Shown here: positions 1 to 6,000 of the stretch, in pieces
How positions within the stretch are numbered: position 1 is the stretch's first letter
How the letters are laid out: each line of letters starts with the position of its first letter
Origin: Actinomycetota bacterium
GTDB taxonomy: Bacteria; Actinomycetota; Actinomycetes; Acidothermales; Acidothermaceae
Length of the DNA: 8,447 nucleotides
Direction of reading: 5' to 3'
NCBI GenBank assembly: GCA_003134755.1
Contig: PLCK01000108.1
Span: 5,784 to 14,230, forward strand
Notes under the pieces: generated by a model
The model's input: only the letters and a program-made list of their open reading frames with translations
Told to the model about the DNA's origin: nothing
Databases searched by the model: none
Made by a program: the position numbers and the translations under genes

Positions 1-656
1 CGTACGGCAGTCGGGACGACGAGTGCCCGCTGCGCTGCGCTCATGCCGTAGGCGTCGGCGAAGATCCGCGCTCGCGCCGGCACATCGGCGTCCCGTAGGG
101 CTTGGGGTCTGTCGTCGGGATGCATGAGCGGTGTCCACCAGTACATGGCGTTGACGATGTCGGCGACGCGCGTGGTGGGCCGGCTCAGATCAAAGTCGAT
201 CAACGCCGCTGGCAGGCCGTCGCGAAAGACGACATTGCCTGGGCAGTAGTCCTGGTGGCTGATCAGCTCAGGTTCTTCGAACGGTGGGACGACGCCGGCC
301 GGCGTTCCCGGAACGCCGCCCCAGGTTGCGCCGGCGGGCGGTACGAAGTCTGCGGCCGCGTCATGAAGGCGGCGGATCAGTCGGGCGAGCGGCGGGAGAA
401 CCTCGTTGGTGCAGGCGTAGTCGGGCAGCGGCTCTTGCGGCACGTCGCCGTCGACGTACGACAGCACCTCACGACCCTGCTCGTCATAGCCGAGAGGTAT
501 CGGTGCGTCGCGAAAACCCTTGCTATGCAGGTGTTTCAGGTAGCTCTGGATCGTGGCGGTGAAAGGGCGGGTTGGCCGGCGCACCGTGTCGCCGACACGC
601 ACGACCTCGGTCACGCCACCGGTGGCCAGCACCTGCTCGCCGTCCGCCTCGGTCAT
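1..656 (-). CDS. Aminoglycoside phosphotransferase (APH)-family kinase, 3' end outside window
   Basis: The frame opens at ATG 656-654 and runs off the left edge after 218 codons without a stop. An AGGG lies 8 nt before the ATG. The protein shows the APH/choline-kinase fold signature: the catalytic-loop motif H134-Q-D136-Y-C-P-G-N141 and, 13 residues on, the metal-binding D154-F-D156. D136 would be the catalytic base, and N141 and D154 the Mg-ATP ligands. The N-terminal half (V16-T-E-V-V-R-V-G-D, then R26-R-P and E63-V-L-S-Y-V-x-G) fits the small lobe and hinge of bacterial 'phosphotransferase' proteins. The substrate is unknown: many members act on small hydroxylated metabolites and membership does not imply drug resistance. 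Family members are usually about 240-300 residues, so a modest part is missing. The start is 30 bp after the lexA stop on the same strand, so co-transcription is possible. Confidence 0.87.
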   Translation of the reverse strand, partial: MTEADGEQVLATGGVTEVVRVGDTVRRPTRPFTATIQSYLKHLHSKGFRDAPIPLGYDEQGREVLSYVDGDVPQEPLPDYACTNEVLPPLARLIRRLHDAAADFVPPAGATWGGVPGTPAGVVPPFEEPELISHQDYCPGNVVFRDGLPAALIDFDLSRPTTRVADIVNAMYWWTPLMHPDDRPQALRDADVPARARIFADAYGMSAAQRALVVPTAV

Positions 657-686
657 TTGGTCGACCCTACGCTGGCGCGGTCCGTG

Positions 687-1454
687 CTAGATCTTGCGCA
701 GGACCGCGCTCACTCGCCCGAGGATCGTCGCGTCGTCGCCGGGGATCGGTGCGTAGTTCGGGTTGTGCGGCATCAGCCAGATGTGCCCGTCGCGCCGCTT
801 GAACGTCTTCACGGTCGCTTCACCGTCGATCATGGCGGCCACGATGTCGCCGTTGTCGGCCACCGGCTGTTGGCGTACGACCACCCAGTCGCCGTCGCAG
901 ATCGCGGCGTCGACCATCGAGTCGCCGACGACCTGCAGCATGAACAGCGTGCCGTCGCCGACCACGTGGCGGGGGAGCGGGAACACGTCGTCGATGGCCT
1001 GCTCGGCGAGGATCGGTCCGCCGGCCGCGATGCGCCCGACAACCGGGATGTAGGCCGGCGCGGGCCGGGCGTTACCGCTCTCGGTTTCGTCGAAGGGCGC
1101 GCCCGTATCGGGGCTGCGATGCGAACGGGGCTCGGACGTCGAGGTGCCGGCGACCTCGCCGGGGATCCGGACTTCGACCGCGCGCGGTCGGTTCGGGTCT
1201 CGGCGCAGATAGCCCTTCTTTTCGAGCGTCGTGAGCTGGTGGGCGACGCTCGACGTCGAGGTCAGGCCGACCTGCTCGCCGATCTCGCGCATGCTCGGCG
1301 GGTAGCCGCGCCGCTCGACCGAGTCGCGGATCACGTCGAGGACCCGGTGCTGGCGCGGAGTCAGCCCCGTCTCGTCGGGCGGTCCGTCGGGGAAATCGCT
1401 CACCGCCGCGAGGGGACGGCCGGGTTCGCGGCCTGCTGAGTCGCCTGGCGACAT
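687..1454 (-). CDS. lexA: LexA SOS repressor
   Basis: A 255-residue LexA, the self-cleaving transcriptional repressor of the DNA damage (SOS) regulon. I chose ATG 1454-1452 because AAGGAG (1460-1465, minus strand) sits 5 nt upstream; a longer open frame to 1688 would run through the promoter. Residues about 30-95 form the winged helix-turn-helix DNA-binding domain (L31-TPRQ, P52-PSMREIGEQVGL, then SSVAHQLTTLEKKGYL). Residues about 98-133 are a long hydrophilic linker. Residues 135-255 are the S24 peptidase/dimerisation domain: cleavage site A144-G145 in the RIAAGG motif, nucleophile S179 in VVGDSM, and general base K216 in EATVK. The S-to-K distance of 37 and the site-to-S distance of 35 equal those of E. 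coli LexA. RecA-ssDNA would trigger cleavage. The upstream SOS box overlapping its own -35 indicates autorepression. It is divergent from the LysM gene. Confidence 0.98.
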   Translation of the reverse strand: MSPGDSAGREPGRPLAAVSDFPDGPPDETGLTPRQHRVLDVIRDSVERRGYPPSMREIGEQVGLTSTSSVAHQLTTLEKKGYLRRDPNRPRAVEVRIPGEVAGTSTSEPRSHRSPDTGAPFDETESGNARPAPAYIPVVGRIAAGGPILAEQAIDDVFPLPRHVVGDGTLFMLQVVGDSMVDAAICDGDWVVVRQQPVADNGDIVAAMIDGEATVKTFKRRDGHIWLMPHNPNYAPIPGDDATILGRVSAVLRKI

Positions 1455-1506
1455 CGGCGCTCCTTGGTCTGAAGTGGCTGGTCTCAGTCGTTGATCGATT
1501 GGGCTG

Positions 1507-1535
1507 ACCGTAGCCCTTTCTCGACCGCGGTTCAA
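1507..1535 (-). promoter_or_regulatory. lexA promoter (-35 TTGAAC, 17 bp, -10 TACGGT)
   Basis: On the minus strand TTGAAC (1535-1530) is followed after 17 bp by TACGGT (1512-1507), a good match to the housekeeping sigma factor pattern TTGACN / TANNNT. Transcription would begin near 1500, giving a leader of about 45 nt before the lexA start. The -35 hexamer is part of SOS box 1, so bound LexA would block polymerase. The hexamers are seen; promoter activity is inferred. Confidence 0.6.
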
Positions 1536-1548
1536 ACATCTGTTCGAA
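1531..1548. promoter_or_regulatory. LexA operator (SOS box 1)
   Basis: TTCAAACATCTGTTCGAA is an 18-bp near-perfect palindrome. Its core CAAAC-ATCT-GTTCG (1533-1546) matches the Gram-positive/actinobacterial LexA consensus CGAAC-N4-GTTCG with one mismatch. It overlaps the -35 element of the lexA promoter, as expected for autorepression. Confidence 0.85.
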
Positions 1549-1555
1549 CGTGTCG

Positions 1556-1584
1556 TTGGTTTTGTCGGCGGGATGGGGTACAAC
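1556..1584 (+). promoter_or_regulatory. LysM-gene promoter with a RecA-independent (PafBC-type) damage motif
   Basis: TTGTCGGCG (1562-1570), 8 nt, then TACAAC (1579-1584). The mycobacterial RecA-independent damage promoter, controlled by PafBC, has the published pattern TTGTCRGTG-N8-TAnnnT. Eight of nine bases of the upstream element match, the spacing is exact, and the -10 differs only in its last base. The same -10 also pairs with TTGGTT (1556-1561) at 17 bp spacing, so a plain sigma-A promoter is an alternative. Transcription would start near 1591, about 70 nt before the gene, with SOS box 2 just downstream of it. Confidence 0.5.
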
Positions 1585-1601
1585 TTCGTACAGGCGTTCG
1601 A

Positions 1602-1617
1602 TCGAACACTCGTTCGA
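1602..1617. promoter_or_regulatory. LexA operator (SOS box 2)
   Basis: CGAACACTCGTTCG (1603-1616), flanked by T and A, is a perfect CGAAC-N4-GTTCG LexA site. It lies about 45 bp upstream of the LysM gene and just downstream of its likely transcription start, where bound LexA would block the polymerase. A further half-site, GTTCG at 1596-1600, abuts it. Confidence 0.88.
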
Positions 1618-1661
1618 GCGTTACCGGCACGATTCGCGAGCTTCCTTCCCCGGAGGTCGTC

Positions 1662-2201
1662 ATGAGCCCGCAGCCCGCATCCATCCAAACGGTCGTCGAT
1701 TTCGCCTCAGCACGGCACCGGACGTCGGGCTCGTCCGCGCTCGCGCCGGATATATGCGCTGCGCCCGACGTCTTCGAGACACTCGTGATCAGCGCCGTCC
1801 CGCCCTTCGAGCGGGCCGCCGCGCTGCGCGTCGTCCCAGCCCCGTTGACCGTGAGCCGGCCGGGCTCGTCGCGGCTGGGGGCGGCCTCGTCTGAGTCGGC
1901 GCGTGCTCCGCAGCCGATCCGGCTGACCCGCCGCGGCCGGCTGGTGCTGCTCCTCGTGGCGATCATGCTGATGCTGTTCGGATTCTCGATCGGGAAGTCG
2001 GTGTCGTTCGCCTCCACCGTGCCTGCGCCGGCAACCGGCACCCAGACAGTCGTCGTCCAGCCCGGCGAGACGCTGTGGGCGATCGCGACCCAGATTGCTC
2101 CGAAGACCGATCCCCGGGTCACGGTGCAGCGGATCATCGCGCTCAACGGCCTGCGCAACGCCGATGTCCTCGCCGGTCAGCAGCTCGCCCTGCCGTCCTG
2201 A
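1662..2201 (+). CDS. SOS-inducible LysM membrane protein, probable cell division inhibitor (ChiZ/DivS/YneA-like)
   Basis: A 179-residue protein. ATG 1662 is chosen because GGAGG (1652-1656) lies 5 nt upstream; the open frame extends further upstream but crosses both operators. Residues 1-90 are an apparently disordered, probably cytoplasmic segment ending in RLTRRGR. Residues 94-112 form one hydrophobic transmembrane helix with positive charges on its N-terminal side, giving a type II orientation. A short linker leads to a LysM peptidoglycan-binding domain at about 128-178 (VVVQPGETLWAIA, then VQRIIALNGL, and LAGQQLALP at the end). No hydrolase domain is visible. M. tuberculosis Rv2719c/ChiZ, corynebacterial DivS and Bacillus YneA are small membrane proteins beside lexA that delay septation after DNA damage. 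Position, architecture and the LexA box support the same role here, but the function is inferred, not shown. Confidence 0.9.
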   Translation: MSPQPASIQTVVDFASARHRTSGSSALAPDICAAPDVFETLVISAVPPFERAAALRVVPAPLTVSRPGSSRLGAASSESARAPQPIRLTRRGRLVLLLVAIMLMLFGFSIGKSVSFASTVPAPATGTQTVVVQPGETLWAIATQIAPKTDPRVTVQRIIALNGLRNADVLAGQQLALPS

Positions 2202-2330
2202 CCGGGGTTCGAGCGCACCGTCACCGGGGTGGATGTGCCTGTCGCCTGTGAGCGGCGGCCGCGACACGCCGTCCGGCCTGCATTTCTGTCAGTACCGCTT
2301 GCCAGAATGGGGTCTGCGGGTCTAGCTTCA

Positions 2331-2346
2331 CCACCACATCTTGTGT
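2331..2346. promoter_or_regulatory. NrdR box 1 (candidate)
   Basis: CCACCACATCTTGTGT matches 12 of 16 positions of the NrdR-box consensus acaCwAtATaTwGtgt, including the ACA...TTGTGT arms. It starts 124 bp before nrdR and covers the candidate -35 of the nrdRJ promoter. Read together with the second box, it suggests autoregulation of nrdRJ by NrdR when dATP is plentiful. Confidence 0.55.
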
Positions 2347-2368
2347 CTTACACTGATGTAACTATCCA
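2341..2368 (+). promoter_or_regulatory. Possible nrdR-nrdJ promoter
   Basis: TTGTGT (2341-2346) and TATCCA (2363-2368) with 16 bp between them form a weak housekeeping-type promoter. Each hexamer falls inside one of the two NrdR-like boxes, the arrangement expected for repression. The -10 is poor in its last base, so confidence is limited. Confidence 0.35.
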
Positions 2369-2424
2369 CAAGTAGTGGGCGGTTGTCCCCAAGCCGGGTC
2401 CGGTTTGCGCACACGTTTCCCACA
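2362..2424 (+). promoter_or_regulatory. Three DnaA-box-like 9-mers upstream of nrdR
   Basis: CTATCCACA (2362-2370), TTGTCCCCA (2383-2391) and TTTCCCACA (2416-2424) are all on the plus strand. Each differs by one base from TTWTNCACA or from the actinobacterial form TTGTCCACA. Their starts are 21 and 33 bp apart, close to whole helical turns. DnaA is known to control nrd genes in E. coli and Bacillus. Binding here is inference, since single-mismatch 9-mers do arise by chance. Confidence 0.35.
2363..2378. promoter_or_regulatory. NrdR box 2 (candidate, degenerate)
   Basis: TATCCACAAGTAGTGG matches about 9 of 16 positions of the NrdR consensus, best in its TAGTG arm. Alone it would be weak. Its start is exactly 32 bp from that of box 1 (16 bp between boxes, three helical turns), which is the paired spacing known for NrdR operators. 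Confidence 0.4.
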
Positions 2425-2454
2425 GTTGAGTGCACAGGCGAGGGGTGAGCAGGC

Positions 2455-2940
2455 ATGTTTTGCCCGTTCTGCCGCCACTCCGACAGCCGGGTCGTCGACA
2501 GTCGGGTGACCGACGACGGCACCGCGATCCGCCGCCGCCGTTCCTGCCCCGAGTGCGGTCGCCGGTTCACCACTCTCGAGACCGCATCGATCTCGGTGGT
2601 GAAGCGGTCCGGTGTCACCGAGCCGTTCTCGCGCGCCAAGGTCATCTCCGGTGTCCGCAAGGCCTGCCAGGGTCGCCCGGTCGATGAAGACGCGCTCGCC
2701 CTGCTCGCCCAGCGGGTCGAAGACGACCTCCGGGCCGGCGGCTGCAGCGAGATCTCGAGCCAAGACGTCGGGCTCGCGGTTCTCGAGCCGCTGCGAGAAC
2801 TCGACGACGTGGCCTACCTGCGCTTCGCATCGGTCTATCGCAGCTTCGAGACCCTTGCCGATTTCGAGGCCGAGATCGCCCTTCAACGGGTTGAACACGA
2901 CTTGCAGCGCGACTCCCGCGAGGAGCCCGCAAAGCCCTAG
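2455..2940 (+). CDS. nrdR: NrdR, ATP-cone transcriptional repressor of ribonucleotide reductase genes
   Basis: A 161-residue NrdR of normal family length. The N-terminal zinc ribbon has C3-P-F-C6 and C31-P-E-C34, with the basic stretch RRRR around residue 26 that contacts DNA. The ATP-cone domain spans about 46-136, beginning VVKRSGVTEPFSRAKV, the nucleotide-binding segment. NrdR oligomerises according to the ATP/dATP bound and represses nrd operons through paired NrdR boxes; candidate boxes lie 77-124 bp upstream of the start. ATG 2455 is preceded by a purine-rich GAGGGGTGAG that can serve as ribosome binding site. nrdJ follows after 79 bp, so the pair is probably one operon in which the repressor controls its own target. 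The last 15 or so residues are a charged, poorly conserved tail. Confidence 0.98.
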   Translation: MFCPFCRHSDSRVVDSRVTDDGTAIRRRRSCPECGRRFTTLETASISVVKRSGVTEPFSRAKVISGVRKACQGRPVDEDALALLAQRVEDDLRAGGCSEISSQDVGLAVLEPLRELDDVAYLRFASVYRSFETLADFEAEIALQRVEHDLQRDSREEPAKP

Positions 2941-2961
2941 CGGGCAACCACAAACGACCCT

Positions 2962-2980
2962 CGCCGGGGGAAATCCGGCG
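2962..2980 (+). other. Hairpin in the nrdR-nrdJ spacer
   Basis: CGCCGG (2962-2967), a 7-nt loop, then CCGGCG (2975-2980) form a perfect 6-bp GC stem in the 79-nt spacer. No T run follows, so it is not a standard terminator. It may stabilise or process the message. A small palindrome, ACACAGTGT, lies between it and the nrdJ ribosome binding site. Confidence 0.4.
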
Positions 2981-3019
2981 GCCGAAAGCGGTGTTGGACA
3001 CAGTGTGGAGGAGACAGGT

Positions 3020-6000
3020 ATGACGCAGACGTCACGTGACGCCCAGAGCGCTTCTAGCGCGCCGCAGATTTCGAGGAGGGGGCTGGTCATCGAGCGGGTC
3101 TACACCAAGCCCGGCGTGCACCCCTACGACGAAGTCACCTGGGAGCGTCGTGACGTCGTCATGACCAACTGGCGCGACGGCACCATCAACTTCGAGCAGC
3201 GCGGTGTGGAGTTCCCCGACTCGTGGTCGGTCAACGCCGCGAACATCGTCACGACCAAGTACTTCCGCGGTGCGGTCGGCACCGACCAGCGCGAATGGTC
3301 GCTCAAGCAGCTCATCGACCGGGTCGTGCTCACCTACGTGAAGGCCGGGCAGGTGCACGGCTACTTCGCGACCGTCGACGACGCCACGATCTTCGAGCAC
3401 GAGCTGACCTACGCCCTCCTCCACCAGGTGTTCAGCTTCAATTCGCCCGTCTGGTTCAATGTTGGGACAAATGCTCCCCAACAGGTATCAGCTTGTTTTA
3501 TCCTCGCAGTCGATGACAAAATGGACAGTATCCTCGACTGGTACAAGGAAGAGGGGATGATCTTCAAGGGCGGTTCGGGCTCAGGTGTGAACCTCTCCCG
3601 GATCCGTTCCTCGAAGGAGCTGTTGTCGTCGGGCGGGACGGCGTCCGGCCCGGTGTCGTTCATGCGTGGTGCCGACGCGAGTGCCGGCACGATCAAGTCC
3701 GGCGGTGCGACGCGACGCGCGGCGAAGATGGTCATCCTCGACGTCGACCACCCCGACATCGAGGAGTTCATCGAGACGAAGGCGCGCGAAGAAGACAAGA
3801 TCCGGGTGTTGCGCGATGCCGGCTACGACATGGATCTCGGCGGTCGTGACATGTCGAGCGTGCAGTACCAGAACGCCAACAACTCGGTGCGGGTCAACGA
3901 AGAGTTCATGCGCGCGTTCGAGAACGTCACGCCGTTCGGCCTCAAAGCACGCACCGACGGCTCGGTGATCGAAACGGTCGACGCCAAGGAGCTCATGCGC
4001 AAGATTTCCCAGGCTGCCTGGGAATGTGCCGACCCCGGCATCCAGTACGACGACACGATCAACGACTGGCATACGTGCCCGGAAACCGGACGAATCACCG
4101 CAAGTAACCCCTGCTCAGAATACGTACATTTGGACAATTCAAGCTGTAACCTCGCATCTCTCAACCTAATGAAGTTCTTGAAGGACGACGACAGCTTCGA
4201 CGCGGTCACGTTCGCCAAGGTGGTCGAGTTCGTCATCACTGCGATGGACATATCGATCTGCTTCGCAGACTTCCCGACCGAGAAGATCGGTGACACCACC
4301 CGTAAGTTCCGGCAGCTCGGCATCGGTTACGCCAACCTCGGTGCGCTGCTCATGGCAACCGGCCACGCCTACGACTCCGACGGTGGTCGCGCGCTCGCGG
4401 CCGGCATCACCTCACTAATGACAGGCACCGCATACAAGCGGTCGGCCGAACTGGCCGGCGTCGTGGGTCCCTACGAGGGCTATGCACGCAACGCCGAGGC
4501 GCACACCAGGGTCATGCGCAAGCACGCCGCAGCCAGCGATTCCATCCGTAGCGTCGCAATCATCGACCGCGAAGTCATCCGGATGGCGAACAAGGCGTGG
4601 CAAGACGGCCTGAAGATCGGGGAGCAGAACGGCTGGCGCAACTCGCAAGCCTCGGTACTCGCGCCCACCGGCTGCCTCACCGGTGACATGGTCATCACGA
4701 CCGACCGCGGCCTCACTCGTTTGTCAGAGCTTGGCGATGTCTACGGCGGTCGCTGGCAGGATGTCGACTTCAAAGTGTCGACCGACGAAGGGCCACGCGA
4801 CGCGACCAGGTTCTTCGTCAACGGTGAGGAGCCAACCCGTCGCATCGTCACTGCGGGTGGCTACAACATCCAGGGCACGCTTGCGCATCGGGTGAAGGTC
4901 ATCGACTCGTCGGGTGAGTGGGTTTGGAAGCGACTCGCCGACATCACGTCGGGCGACGTCCTGCCGATGCAGCTCGGCACGATGATCGGCGAGCCTCGCC
5001 GGGTGCCGCTGCCGGTCCTTGACCAGGCCTACTACGTCGGCGACCGTCACACGCATGTGCCCGACGCCGTCGACGAAGACTTGGCGGAGCTTGTGGGCTA
5101 CTTCATGGGCGACGGAAGCCTCCATGCCAAGGGCATCCGTCTTTGCGTCGCCGACACCGACCTCGACGTCGTCGAGCGTATTCGGCTGCTGAGCAAGGGT
5201 TTGTTCGGCCTTGAGCCGGTCGTCACCGCGCAGCAGGGTTACCAGGAAGTCACGTTGCAGTCGGTTCGGCTCGCTCGCTGGTGGCAGGCATCCGGCTTCG
5301 CGAAGACGCTGCCGTCCGTCGACCACGTGGGTAAGGGCTGGACGCCGCGCATACCGTCTGCGTTGCTCGAGACGAACGATGTCGCCGTCTACACCGCCTT
5401 CCTTCGAGGTCTCTTCGAAGCCGACGGCACGGTCGCCGCCGGAGTTCCGTCCGTCTCGACTTCGTCCGCAAGCTTCGCCGCTGAGCTCCGCACGCTGCTC
5501 CTCGCGGTCGGTCTGCCGACCACCACTCGCGAAACCGTGAGCGGCTTCGGTGGCCCGATCTTCCAGGTCCGCATTCGCAATCTCGACCACGCCGCTGCTT
5601 ACGCAGAGGCGATCGGATTCCTCAGCAACCGCAAGGCACGGTTGGTCGAAGAAGTCTTCGCCGCGCAGTCGGGCAACCGCGACCGCATTCATCTCCCGCG
5701 CGAGGTGTGGGACACGATCGTGCCCATCGACTCGCCGCTTCGTTCGGTGGTCGTCTCGTCGCTCGCCAAGAGTGGCGGTGTTTCTCGCACGATTGCGATG
5801 CAGGTCTTCGGTGAGACCCACGATGACCGGATCGCCCACGCCCTCGGCTACATCTTCGAAGAAGTCACCGCGAACGAGGACGGTGGCGTCCAGCCAACCT
5901 ACGACCTGTCGGTGCCTTCGAACGTCACCTATGTCGCTTCGGGATTCGTAAGCCACAACACCATCGGTCTGATGATGGATTGCGACACCACCGGCATCGA

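Noticed and set aside
102..1439. A 445-codon plus-strand open frame
   Set aside because: It lies antisense to the phosphotransferase and lexA. Its Arg/Ala/Val/Asp-rich translation is the usual product of reading high-GC genes backwards, and both minus-strand genes have clear motifs.
1455..1688. Upstream extension of the lexA frame
   Set aside because: It would place both SOS boxes and the promoter inside the coding region. ATG 1454 has AAGGAG at ideal spacing and gives a normal LexA.
2612..3019. Upstream extension of the nrdJ frame into nrdR
   Set aside because: The extra 136 codons overlap nrdR in another frame and are low-complexity Ser/Arg/Pro. ATG 3020 has a strong ribosome binding site and fits the family N-terminus.
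2941..3019. Cobalamin riboswitch ahead of the B12-dependent nrdJ
   Set aside because: The spacer is only 79 nt, and I see no B12-box-like core. The 253-bp region before nrdR also shows no such fold by eye; a covariance-model search would settle it.
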